The translations under genes were made by a program, and so were the position numbers. DNA of 64,000 nucleotides from Alphaproteobacteria bacterium (GTDB lineage Bacteria > Pseudomonadota > Alphaproteobacteria > Rickettsiales > UBA1997), in the NCBI GenBank assembly GCA_021151765.1, contig JAGKWR010000001.1:1-64000 (forward strand), read 5' to 3'. Shown here piece after piece: positions 54,509 through 63,533 of the stretch (position 1 is its first letter; each line of letters begins with the position of its first letter). The notes beneath the pieces were generated by a model that worked only from the letters and a program-made list of their open reading frames with translations, was not told the origin of the DNA and did no database searches.

Positions 54509-55146
54509 AAATGCGACAAAACTTCAACTATTGAGTCTTGAATATCGTTGATTCCGTAGCCTTTTTCTGAACTAGTTAAAATAATTTTAGGATGCGCCGC
54601 TGGCCATTTTTCGATTTCTTTTAAGATTTTTTCTTCCGTTTTTTTGGTTTCTGCTTGGCTCAATTTATCAGTCTTAGTCAAAATAATCTGAAACGAAACT
54701 GCCACCGCATTTAACATATTAATCATGTCGCGATCAGCTTCTTTCAAACCTTTGATCGGATCAATCAACAAATATAAACGCTGTAAATTCGGCCTTTTAT
54801 GCAAATATTCCAAAGCCGTTCTTTGCCAATGTTCAATATGTTTATCTTTAGCTTTGGCAAAGCCATAACCCGGCATATCAACTAAAACGAATCCTTGCGA
54901 GAAACTTTGGGTAAAACCATCGGCAACTTTAAAGAAATTCAACTGACGCGTGCGCCCCGGAGTTGAAGAAACAATCGCCAATTTTTTTCCAACAATCGCA
55001 TTAATCAAACTCGATTTACCAACATTTGAAGCGCCGATAAAAGCAATTTCTGGTTCTTGGGATTTAGGAATTTGGCTGTAATTATGCGCTCCAAACATGA
55101 ATTCGCAGTTGCCGTTGAAGATTTTTTTTGCTTCTAATTTTTTCAT
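54505..55146 (-). CDS. engB: Ribosome biogenesis GTPase EngB/YihA
   Basis: GTPase required for 50S assembly. G1 GASNVGKSSLI is at 38-48, G3 DMPGYGFAK and G4 TKTDKL. Length 213 is normal. It overlaps rimK by 1 base and the small membrane gene by 4. Confidence 0.95.
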   Translation of the reverse strand: MKKLEAKKIFNGNCEFMFGAHNYSQIPKSQEPEIAFIGASNVGKSSLINAIVGKKLAIVSSTPGRTRQLNFFKVADGFTQSFSQGFVLVDMPGYGFAKAKDKHIEHWQRTALEYLHKRPNLQRLYLLIDPIKGLKEADRDMINMLNAVAVSFQIILTKTDKLSQAETKKTEEKILKEIEKWPAAHPKIILTSSEKGYGINDIQDSIVEVLSHL

Positions 55147-56018
55147 TATTTTCCTTCTAAATACTCAATCATTTTTGCCGCGATGTCGATGCCTGTAGCA
55201 GATTCGATGCCTTCCAAACCGGGAGATGAATTTACTTCCAATAATTTTGCACCGTTATTGGAACGCACCATGTCAACTCCGGCAACGTCTAAACCAATTA
55301 TTTTTGCCGCTTTAATTGCCAAATCACGCTCTTCATCAGAAATTTGCACTGCACGTGCTGTCGCTCCTAAATGAATATTGGCACGGAATTCACCTTCTTG
55401 AGCTGTACGCTCCATTGAGGCGATAACTTGTCCACCAACCACAAAACATCTGATATCTTGGCCTTTAGATTCTTTGATATATTGCTGCACCAAAATATCT
55501 GCTTTCAAACTACGAAAAGCATTGATCACACTTTCAGCAGCTTTATTGGTTTCGGCCAAAACTACTCCTACACCTTTTGTTCCTTCCAACAATTTAACTA
55601 CTAACGGCGCGCTGCCAACGATTTTAATCAAATCTTTAGTGTCATAAAACGAGTTAGCAAAACTTGTAACCGGAATATTAACGCCATGTTGCGCCATTAA
55701 TTGCAAAGTGTGAAGTTTGTCACGCGATTTAGTAATGGCATCAGAACCGTTCAGACACTTGATTCCCATCACTTCAAACTGGCGCACAATTGAAGTGCCG
55801 TAAAAAGTTAAAGCGGGCTTGATGCGCGGAATTACGTAATCAACATTTTCTATTTTTTTGCCTTCTTCGTGAAAAACTTCACAATCAATTGGCGCCACTT
55901 TTATGTAAGCTTCACCAACATTTACGAAGGAAATTTCATGACCACGAGAGCGGGCAGCTTCCACAATTCTCTGGTTAGAATAAAGATTTGGATTAGAAGC
56001 TAAGAGTGCAATTTTCAT
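55146..56018 (-). CDS. rimK: RimK-type ATP-grasp glutamate ligase
   Basis: ATP-grasp enzyme of 290 residues that adds glutamate to ribosomal protein S6 in E. coli. PLVVKLLEGTKGVGVVLAE and VDMVRSNNGAKLLEVNSSPGLEGIE are the ATP-grasp motifs. It follows the RimB-like protease gene with a 4-base overlap, the conserved rimB-rimK pairing. Confidence 0.92.
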   Translation of the reverse strand: MKIALLASNPNLYSNQRIVEAARSRGHEISFVNVGEAYIKVAPIDCEVFHEEGKKIENVDYVIPRIKPALTFYGTSIVRQFEVMGIKCLNGSDAITKSRDKLHTLQLMAQHGVNIPVTSFANSFYDTKDLIKIVGSAPLVVKLLEGTKGVGVVLAETNKAAESVINAFRSLKADILVQQYIKESKGQDIRCFVVGGQVIASMERTAQEGEFRANIHLGATARAVQISDEERDLAIKAAKIIGLDVAGVDMVRSNNGAKLLEVNSSPGLEGIESATGIDIAAKMIEYLEGK

Positions 56019-56515
56019 AATTTACTGAGATCGTTACAGGGTTTAGTGGTGCGATAAAGTTTCAAAATTTCTTTACGTTTAAACTTACCTTGAGCAAAAG
56101 ATTTTGATGGATCAACCACCATTTTTGCCTGTTTAACAGCATCTCTACCAAGCAACATACGGAAAGTCATTGAGTCACGATTGGCCAAAGTAATTTCAAT
56201 TCTAATTTTAGTTTGGCCAATTCTTAAATCTGATTTTATCACAAAGCGCTTTTCTTTTCTTCCGCCTGAATCTGAAACCATACGACGCTCAATAACTCTT
56301 GCAACGCAAGTACGGACTAAACGTTTATTTTTCTGCAACGGATGAATATCAAATTTCACATACTCAACATCTTCGATATAAAAATTTTCGATATTAAAAG
56401 CGTGTAATGAGGAAGTTTTTGCTCCCGTATCAATTTTACCCTTAATTGCCGGAAGGCCTAGACAATCAAGACCAAACCATTCTTTCCAGCCAATGGTTTT
56501 TTTAATCTTTTTCAT
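56015..56515 (-). CDS. rimB: RimB-like retropepsin protease (RimK-associated, COG4067)
   Basis: A 166-residue protein of the family formerly called putative ATP-dependent zinc protease. KIDTGAKTSSLHA at about 27-39 is the DTGA active-site motif of a retropepsin-like aspartic protease. In Pseudomonas the homologue removes or limits glutamate tails added by RimK. Overlaps of 14 bases with kdsB and 4 with rimK. No zinc motif is visible. Confidence 0.85.
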   Translation of the reverse strand: MKKIKKTIGWKEWFGLDCLGLPAIKGKIDTGAKTSSLHAFNIENFYIEDVEYVKFDIHPLQKNKRLVRTCVARVIERRMVSDSGGRKEKRFVIKSDLRIGQTKIRIEITLANRDSMTFRMLLGRDAVKQAKMVVDPSKSFAQGKFKRKEILKLYRTTKPCNDLSKL

Positions 56516-57257
56516 TTGTCGCGATTAACTTTGTAACAACTTCTAGATCTTCTTTCGTATCAACTGAAAGCGGATGCGCATCAACAACTTTTACAAAAAT
56601 TTTCAAATCATTTTCTAAAGCACGCAATTGTTCTAAACTTTCACGACGCTCTAAAATTGAAGGCGACATATTCACAAATTTTTCTAAAGCTGCACTTTTA
56701 TAGGCATAAATTCCGATGTGATGATAATAATTTCCAGCGCCATCTTTTGAGAATGGGATAGCACAACGCGAAAAATACAAAGCTTTACCGAAATCTTCGT
56801 CTTTGAAAGCAATAGCAATTTTAACAACGTTAGGATTGTGTATTTCTTCATCATTTTTGATTTTCGATGCAACAGTAGCAATATCGCAATCCTTGTTTTC
56901 GATCGCAGCCTTTGCCGCTTCACGAATTACTTTTGGATCAATATTGGGCAAATCACCTTGCAAATTGACGATCACATCAAAATTCTCGCCGTGGAATTTT
57001 TTGTAAGCAGCATAAATGCGATCAGTTCCAGAAGGAAGATCAGGATCAGTGATAATAAACTTACCTCCGAAATTTTTAACTTCTTCAGCGATTTCCTCAC
57101 CATCACAAGCAATCACCACTTCTCCTAGATTAGCAGCCAGAGCCTGCTCATAAACTCTTTGAATCATCGTTTTACCACAAATATCCGCTAAAGGTTTGTT
57201 AGGTAAACGTGTTGATGCCAAGCGCACCGGAATAATTGTTAGGACTTTATTTATCAT
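56502..57257 (-). CDS. kdsB: 3-deoxy-manno-octulosonate cytidylyltransferase
   Basis: Activates KDO as CMP-KDO for lipopolysaccharide synthesis. The motif IPVRLASTRLPNKPLADICGK is at about 8-27 and NLQGDLPNIDP at about 98-108. Length 251 is normal. It implies an LPS-bearing outer membrane. First gene of the operon that runs to recQ. Confidence 0.94.
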   Translation of the reverse strand: MINKVLTIIPVRLASTRLPNKPLADICGKTMIQRVYEQALAANLGEVVIACDGEEIAEEVKNFGGKFIITDPDLPSGTDRIYAAYKKFHGENFDVIVNLQGDLPNIDPKVIREAAKAAIENKDCDIATVASKIKNDEEIHNPNVVKIAIAFKDEDFGKALYFSRCAIPFSKDGAGNYYHHIGIYAYKSAALEKFVNMSPSILERRESLEQLRALENDLKIFVKVVDAHPLSVDTKEDLEVVTKLIATNEKD

Positions 57258-57338
57258 ATTTAGAAACTTTTTTTATGGGTCGATATCAGCTTTTATAAGG
57301 CTTAGTTAAAGTGAGTGAAAAAGATTTCTACAAAATTG

Positions 57339-57366
57339 TTGCATTTTTAAGAATCATGCTTTTAAT
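57339..57366 (+). promoter_or_regulatory. Putative tRNA-Lys promoter
   Basis: TTGCAT (57339-57344), a 16-base spacer and TTTAAT (57361-57366), followed by the GC-rich discriminator GCGCCGC. The leader to the tRNA contains AGTTAG/CTAACT and CAAATAA/TTATTTG hairpins. Confidence 0.45.
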
Positions 57367-57426
57367 GCGCCGCTCCTTCCCGACAGTTAGATTTTTTTCT
57401 AACTTTTTCAAATAAGTTTCTTATTT

Positions 57427-57502
57427 GAGCACGTAGCTCAGTCGGTAGAGCACCTCACTTTTAATGAGGTTGTCGTTGGTTCGATTCCAACCGTGCTCAC
57501 CA
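57427..57502 (+). tRNA. tRNA-Lys (TTT anticodon)
   Basis: Acceptor GAGCACG pairs with CGTGCTC. The anticodon stem CCTCA/TGAGG encloses CTTTTAA with anticodon TTT. The T-loop is GTTCGATTC. CCA is encoded at 57500-57502. Confidence 0.97.
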
Positions 57503-57622
57503 TCCCTCTTTATTTTCACAAATCGACAAAAATATTTATCTCGCACTTCTTCCGTAGTTGCTTGGGGTTCATTGAAATTTTATTTTTGGCAATTGCTTTG
57601 CAATCGCGGACGCGCTCACCAT
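57495..57622 (+). repeat. Partial duplication of the tRNA-Lys 3' end
   Basis: GCTCACCAT at 57495-57503 recurs at 57614-57622, and similarity continues with gaps for about 25 bases (CCT...TTT...CA.ATC.AC). The second copy follows CGCGGACGC, not a tRNA body. It could be a remnant att site of an element that inserted at the tRNA, or a tRNA relic. The 111 bases between show no gene. Confidence 0.4.
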
Positions 57623-57698
57623 TCCTTCACTTTCTGCAGATCAACTAATACTTATTCCCACACATTCATTGTGTTCCAATTGAACTTCTCTCTCATTC

Positions 57699-59045
57699 TT
57701 AAGCAGATCTTTCGGAAGAATTTTTTAAAATCTCTTTCGTTAAATTATTTGCCGCTTCTGGTCTTAAAGAAGAATCTGGAGACTTTACCATTTTGTTATC
57801 ATAAGCAGATAACGAAGAAAATGGCGTCAAATTTGCCACAAAATCCTGAGTAAAATTTTGCCGACATTCTATCATTTCAATTGCTTGCTGGTTATCAACA
57901 ACACGAACCGTATATTCTTCCTGTCTTCTGTCGTAAACATAAAGCTGCAAATGTGAATTGCGGCGCATAATTTGCATTATTTCTTGACGATCTTGTTCTT
58001 TCTCAAATCCTAAAAAGAACTTGTTAAGTCTATTAAATTTTTCACTTACATCAAAGATTAACCCGACTACCGGATTTGAAGCATTTACTCTTTTTATACA
58101 TAGAACTTCATTGGTTTGATTAAATCCTCTTCTAAAGAATTTACGCCACACATTACCCGCAAAAGCTTCTATACTACCTTCTTCTAAAATTTGGTAATTT
58201 CTATCTTCCTTGATAATCTTAGCTTGGTTAGTAATGGTTTTACCTTTGAATACTCTCAGAGTAACCGGTTTACCTATGTACTTACTGTCTTCTTTAACAC
58301 TAGGAATAAATCGCGATGCTGACGTTTCTTGAGGAATTATATCATAAGATCCTTTTGCAATCATATCGCCGTTAGGAGCATCAATTTTATTTGGATCGAT
58401 CACAATTCCAACTTGCAAACCCTGCCATGGAATAACGTAGGTATTACAACCCGAAGCTCCAGACCAAGTTACTGTGCAAGCTCTACCTCTTTGATAATAT
58501 TCCCCAAATTTTTCAATACGATCTCCGTAAGAAGGAAAATGATCCAAAACTTTATTTAATTCAGACGAATTAAGCACCATCGAAAATACTATGAAATCAG
58601 CCTGTGACTTATTTGGTGCTTTAGAATATTTAGCAGAAGTAATATTCGATTCTTTTTGTTTGTGGTCACAATATGAATCTTTCTCCAGGAAGTTTTTTTC
58701 TGCTTCTGTGTAATGTCTATAAAGCTTAGAATCGCTGTATTTTAAACGATTTTTAAAAAAGATTTGATCATAAATTTCACGATTAGAGAAAACTTTGTCT
58801 TTAAAAAACCAATCCGTGAATGGAGTAACATTTGCTGTTTTTTCGCTTAAAATATTTTCGGCTAATAACCCTATAATTTCCGCATCTTGACCAACTTTTT
58901 GATGAAGCTGTAAACATTTTTGAAATAAGTTTTCAAATTCTTGTTGATAGGATTCCGCAGTGATATTTTCAATATTTACCATCCGACCTACTCTTTCCCG
59001 CAAATATTTTTTCATTTGTTCTATTTGCGAAGAAAGAGTAGTCAT
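57699..59045 (-). CDS. Hypothetical protein, 448 residues
   Basis: Not recognised. The protein is hydrophilic with no signal peptide or membrane segment. The N-terminus starts with a helical region; the middle has TVTWSGASGCNTYVIPWQGLQVGIVIDP (about 194-222), and the end is Ser/Asn-rich. It is flanked by tRNA-Lys and deaD (11 bases). It is probably lineage-specific; a host-directed effector is possible but not shown by sequence. Confidence 0.7.
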   Translation of the reverse strand: MTTLSSQIEQMKKYLRERVGRMVNIENITAESYQQEFENLFQKCLQLHQKVGQDAEIIGLLAENILSEKTANVTPFTDWFFKDKVFSNREIYDQIFFKNRLKYSDSKLYRHYTEAEKNFLEKDSYCDHKQKESNITSAKYSKAPNKSQADFIVFSMVLNSSELNKVLDHFPSYGDRIEKFGEYYQRGRACTVTWSGASGCNTYVIPWQGLQVGIVIDPNKIDAPNGDMIAKGSYDIIPQETSASRFIPSVKEDSKYIGKPVTLRVFKGKTITNQAKIIKEDRNYQILEEGSIEAFAGNVWRKFFRRGFNQTNEVLCIKRVNASNPVVGLIFDVSEKFNRLNKFFLGFEKEQDRQEIMQIMRRNSHLQLYVYDRRQEEYTVRVVDNQQAIEMIECRQNFTQDFVANLTPFSSLSAYDNKMVKSPDSSLRPEAANNLTKEILKNSSERSA

Positions 59046-59056
59046 ATCAAATAACT

Positions 59057-60721
59057 TTATTTTTTATCTTTAGCACGCGTAACCAAAGATTTTCTGCCAC
59101 CAGATTGTTTCTGGAAGATTTGCAAAACTCTTTCAGCGTCTTCAAATGGAACAGCAAAGAATGAGAAAGAATCAAAAACTTTCACATCGTCAATGCGACG
59201 TTGATCAACTTTAGTCTGCGATTGGATGAAATCGACCAATCTTCTCGCATCCATATTGTCGTTGCGACCTTTTGCAATGAACAAACGTGCAGTACCTTTG
59301 CGATCGACATAACCACGACCTTGACCGCCAATTGGGCGATGTCCAGTTGCGCCGCGATCATCGTAGTAGAAATCTTTATTCTTTTTGTAAGCGCCGATGT
59401 CGTTGATTTCGCTGTAATTGCTTTCATTTAACTGATCTTTGAAAGCTAATTTCAACAAAGCTGCCAAAGCAGTTTTGGCATCAGAATCTTTCAACATATC
59501 TTCGGCGATTGGCTCTAAATCAGCAAAATTGCCGCCTTCGATAATTTCTGCCAAAGAGTTTTTGATACGTTGTTTTTTGCTCTCAATTACTTCCGCAACG
59601 TTTGGAACTTTGTGCTTAGTAATTTTGGCATTGGCCATTCTTTGAATTGAGGTCAATTTACGATATTCAGAAGGTGTAATCAAAGTGATTGCCGTTCCGC
59701 TTTTACCAGCACGACCAGTACGACCAATACGATGGACATAACTTTCTGGATCTTGTGGCAAAGAATAGTTGATAACGTGAGTTAAGTTGTCGACGTCAAT
59801 ACCGCGTGCAGCAACGTCAGTTGCCACCAAAATTGTGATTTGTTTTGATTTAAATTTGTGCAAAACTTTTTCACGTTGACCTTGCGACAAATCACCGTGA
59901 ATTGCTTCAGCGCGGCAACCACGATTAGCAAGCTTGTGTGAGATTTCGTCAGCATCAACTTTAGTACGCGTAAACACCATGCCGTAGAAACTTTCTTCAA
60001 CATCGATGATACGGAAAAGAGCTTCAAATTTATCAGATTGTGAAACTTCGAAGTAAATTTGTTGAATGTTATCACGAGAAATTTGCTCAGCAGCGACTGA
60101 AATTACTTCGTAATCATTCATGTAATTTTTTGCCAAACGCTCGATGTGTGGCGGCATTGTTGCTGAAAACAAAACTGTACGACGTTGTTTTGGCGCCGCT
60201 TTCAAAATAGCTTCGATATCTTCAACGAAACCCATGTTCAACATTTCATCAGCTTCATCCAAAACGATGTATGACACTTTTGAAATATCCAAAGTTTTGC
60301 GATCTAAATGGTCTAAAATACGACCAGGAGTTCCGACAACAATATCGACACCGCGTCTTAAACGATCAATTTGACGTTCAATTGGTTGACCACCGTAAAC
60401 TGCAATAATGCGAGTTTTTTGCTCTTCCGCAAAACTGCTTAATTCTTCAGTAACTTGAATCGCCAATTCGCGAGTTGGCGCTAAAATAATTGCCTGAACA
60501 TGTTTTGAATGCGGCATAATATTTTCAATCAACGGAATACCAAAAGCTGCAGTTTTTCCAGTACCTGTTTGGGCTTTGCCGATTAAGTCTTTTTTATTTT
60601 GAAGTAAGAAAGGGATAGTTTGCGCTTGGATTGGAGTTGGTTCTTCGAAACCTTTTTTGTGTAGTGAGTTAAGCATCATCTCGGAAAGGCCGAGATCTCT
60701 AAATTTAGCTAAATTTGTCAT
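59057..60721 (-). CDS. deaD: DEAD-box ATP-dependent RNA helicase (DeaD/CsdA type)
   Basis: Unwinds RNA in ribosome assembly and cold adaptation. ATG at 60721 is chosen (MTNLAKFRDLGLS); the longer frame to 60766 is leader. AQTGTGKTAAF, VLDEADEMLNMG, SAT, and HRIGRTGRAGKSG are seen. Residues about 465-540 form the DbpA-like RNA-binding domain. Length 554. Confidence 0.95.
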   Translation of the reverse strand: MTNLAKFRDLGLSEMMLNSLHKKGFEEPTPIQAQTIPFLLQNKKDLIGKAQTGTGKTAAFGIPLIENIMPHSKHVQAIILAPTRELAIQVTEELSSFAEEQKTRIIAVYGGQPIERQIDRLRRGVDIVVGTPGRILDHLDRKTLDISKVSYIVLDEADEMLNMGFVEDIEAILKAAPKQRRTVLFSATMPPHIERLAKNYMNDYEVISVAAEQISRDNIQQIYFEVSQSDKFEALFRIIDVEESFYGMVFTRTKVDADEISHKLANRGCRAEAIHGDLSQGQREKVLHKFKSKQITILVATDVAARGIDVDNLTHVINYSLPQDPESYVHRIGRTGRAGKSGTAITLITPSEYRKLTSIQRMANAKITKHKVPNVAEVIESKKQRIKNSLAEIIEGGNFADLEPIAEDMLKDSDAKTALAALLKLAFKDQLNESNYSEINDIGAYKKNKDFYYDDRGATGHRPIGGQGRGYVDRKGTARLFIAKGRNDNMDARRLVDFIQSQTKVDQRRIDDVKVFDSFSFFAVPFEDAERVLQIFQKQSGGRKSLVTRAKDKK

Positions 60722-60903
60722 GAATGTATTTTTGTTTTTAAGTAGTGAATCTGCTGAAATCAGCAAAATCGAGCTTACTCTAGCCTCCGCCTTTACAATG
60801 TCAAATTGAGACTCGTTTATTTTAAAAATTGCCCTTTGAGCTAATACATTATTTTTGAGCTCAATATCGTCAAATTTTAGGAAAATTTACTGAATGACTC
60901 ATA

Positions 60904-61763
60904 ATGTTAAAAAAATCGAAAACTCTTCTTTTTAACCGCCATTTCCTTACTACCCTATTTTAATTCTTATGCCAGCGATCTTATTGAAATCCATTCTGGA
61001 TTTTATACTAATTCTACAGCAAAAGGAGTAACTTCTGATGGTTCTGTGATCTATGGCTCTAATTATCAATCAACTTCTTATACTATCTTCAGCTATGATG
61101 GTACTTCTTATACGGATCTTAGTTCAACTATAGGAATTTCTAATATAGGTTTTGGTGGAATATCTGACGATGGTTCAACTCTAGCTTTAACATATTCTAA
61201 CCAAGCATATAAATATAAATCTGGCACTTTAACAGCTTTAAGTTTTCTGAGCGGTGGTAACTATTCCGAAGCTTATGGAATAAGTGGTGATGGCAGTACA
61301 ATTTTGGGAAATGCTATTACTTCTTCAAATGACTACCACGGGTTTTATTACACAGACTCAACAGGGATGATTGATATGGGAACCCTAGGTGGAACATCAT
61401 CAATTTCTTATCAATCTTCTTATGATGGCTCAATTATAGTGGGTTATTCAACTAACGCTTCGAATTATTACAGAGGTTATTATTACACTAAAAGTAACAA
61501 TACGATGCATGACATAGGAACTTTTTGGATACGAGATAAACTTCAACAGCAAAATAAATGGTTATTCAGCCTACAAAAGCACCTTAGGAGACTTCAATTT
61601 AGTTGCTCCGATTTTGCATAAAAACAACGGCTTCGTCAATGTTGGCTTGAACTATGATTTGAAAGAAAATCAAAGAGTTTCAGCAAGTTTGCATTACCGT
61701 AAACAAGCTTTGAGCAACGCCAACTCAACAATGGGATATTTGGCTTACTACTTTGGGTTCTAA
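60904..61763 (+). pseudogene. Decayed autotransporter with HAF-type repeats
   Basis: ATG at 60904 starts a signal peptide (MLKKSKTLLF) that is out of frame after a T-run with the continuation LTAISLLPYFNSYA, so a base has been lost or gained. The passenger (about 60975-61520) has HAF-type repeats (GFGGISDDGSTLAL, GMIDMGTLGGTSS). A second shift near 61515 leads to the C-terminal part of an autotransporter barrel (frame ending at 61763, YLAYYFGF with terminal Phe). Most of the barrel is missing. It overlaps the pyrD stop. The plus strand GTG 61046 ORF is part of this relic. Confidence 0.7.
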
Positions 61764-62836
61764 CGCAAATTCAAACCAACTATTTGAGAAATATTTGTAA
61801 AACCATCGCGTTTTAATTTCTTAGATAGTTGGTTTTTTATTTCTTCCACCAAGCCAAAGCCTTGATAAACAAAGGCCGAATAGATTTGCACCAAACTCGC
61901 ACCGCATTTTATTTTTTCATAAGCATCTTCTGCTGAAGCAATTCCACCAACACCGATAAGCGGGATTTTTCCTTCCGTAAACCGATAAAAATTCTGCAAA
62001 ACTTCGTTAGATTTAGTAAAAAGTGGAGCACCGCTCAATCCGCCAGTTTCAGTTGATTGCGCGCTTTTCAAATTTAAATTACGATCAATTGTGGTATTGG
62101 AAATTATCATACCATCAACTTGGTTTTTGATGACGATAGCCGCAATTTTTTCTTGCTCTGCAACAGTCAAATCTGGCGCAACTTTCAGCAATACTGGACG
62201 ATTTTTTTGTGTACGATTTTTCAGCTCATTTTTTTTGCTCATAATCGCCGCTAAAAATCCGTCTAAATAATTTTCATTTTGCAAATCACGCAAATTTTTA
62301 GTGTTTGGCGATGAAATATTTACCGTAATGTAAGTTGCTTGTTGGTAAAATCTCTCAAGCAGCGGCAGATAATCGTCCAAAGCTTCTTGGGTATCTTTAT
62401 TTTTGCCGATATTAATGCCCAAAGGAATTTGAATTTGTCCTGTGATTCGCGCAATATTTTCCGCAAAATTATCCGCTCCTAAATTATTAAAACCTAAACG
62501 ATTAATCACCGCGCGATCTTGCTCTAAACGAAAAATTCGTGGCTTGTCGTTGCCAATTTGTGCTTTCGGCGTCACCGTTCCAACTTCAACAAAACCAAAG
62601 CCGAATTTTTCCAAAGCCAAAGCAGCTTCTGCATTTTTATCAAAACCCGCTGCCATGCCAATTGGGTTTGCAAAATCAATGTTCCACAACTTTTGTTGCA
62701 AATTTTCGTAACGACGATTTAGCGCAAATAAAGTTGCTGTTTTTGGACAAAATTTCAAAAAATTAATTGCGGCATTATGAGCAACTTCGGGATCCATTTT
62801 AAAAATTAATGGACGACAAATTTGGTAAAGATTCAT
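61760..62836 (-). CDS. pyrD: Dihydroorotate dehydrogenase (quinone), class 2
   Basis: Membrane-associated flavoenzyme that oxidises dihydroorotate with quinone in pyrimidine synthesis. An N-terminal extension (1-40) is typical of class 2. The FMN motifs NPIGMAAGFDKNAEA and VNISSPNTKNLRDLQ with the catalytic Ser, and IGVGGIASAEDAYEKI are present. Length 358. It overlaps the upstream membrane gene by 4 bases. Confidence 0.95.
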   Translation of the reverse strand: MNLYQICRPLIFKMDPEVAHNAAINFLKFCPKTATLFALNRRYENLQQKLWNIDFANPIGMAAGFDKNAEAALALEKFGFGFVEVGTVTPKAQIGNDKPRIFRLEQDRAVINRLGFNNLGADNFAENIARITGQIQIPLGINIGKNKDTQEALDDYLPLLERFYQQATYITVNISSPNTKNLRDLQNENYLDGFLAAIMSKKNELKNRTQKNRPVLLKVAPDLTVAEQEKIAAIVIKNQVDGMIISNTTIDRNLNLKSAQSTETGGLSGAPLFTKSNEVLQNFYRFTEGKIPLIGVGGIASAEDAYEKIKCGASLVQIYSAFVYQGFGLVEEIKNQLSKKLKRDGFTNISQIVGLNLR

Positions 62837-63528
62837 GAATTATTTTCGTTATTATTTTCGAGGCGACGTGTGCTTAAGAGCAGTAAACAAGTGCTAATTG
62901 CAACGATGATCAAAATTACGTCAGAGGAGCGTTTTAGTAAAAAATTATCAGCCAATTTATCTTTCAATCGCGCTTGTTTTCTTTCATTTACTTCCGCACG
63001 AGCTTGCACTTTATCAACCCACTCATCACCGTCAGTGGTCATTTTTTTGCCTAAATAAAATTTACGCACAGCAATGTGAACAGGATGCGAAGGCAACAAC
63101 ATTGGATTCATAATTATTTCATTTTCACGATCGCCTCTGCGATCAGAAATTTTTTTAGCAATTTCTGGTACATTTTTAGCTATCACGAATAATCCTGTAG
63201 ACAGCATTAGAGTAGGCACTGCAATTACTAAAAATTTTAAGACAAATTCTTTATTGCGGAAATTTAGCGAAAATTTTTCAGCATCCGAAAAAATCTGATT
63301 GTTGTTGGAAATCAAATACAACAAAACCATTGAGTAAGCCACCAACGCCAAAACTATCTCTTTAAAACTTTGATAGCTGGCGATCGACAAACTCAAAAAT
63401 AAGATCAGAACCAAATGCGCTATAATTAGTGTCGTTACAGTTGTGGTGCGGGTTTTGACTAAAAAAATAGCCACAAAACTCAGCACCACAAAAACAAGCG
63501 CGACAATAATTTTAGCGTCAAAGAACAT
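62833..63528 (-). CDS. Conserved-looking membrane protein of unknown function
   Basis: A 231-residue protein with about five hydrophobic segments: four in the first 120 residues and one near 203-220. Between is a charged Lys/Arg/Glu-rich loop (about 125-200). Not recognised. It lies 5 bases after dapD and overlaps pyrD by 4, so it is coexpressed with them. Confidence 0.7.
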   Translation of the reverse strand: MFFDAKIIVALVFVVLSFVAIFLVKTRTTTVTTLIIAHLVLILFLSLSIASYQSFKEIVLALVAYSMVLLYLISNNNQIFSDAEKFSLNFRNKEFVLKFLVIAVPTLMLSTGLFVIAKNVPEIAKKISDRRGDRENEIIMNPMLLPSHPVHIAVRKFYLGKKMTTDGDEWVDKVQARAEVNERKQARLKDKLADNFLLKRSSDVILIIVAISTCLLLLSTRRLENNNENNS

Positions 63529-63533
63529 GTTTT

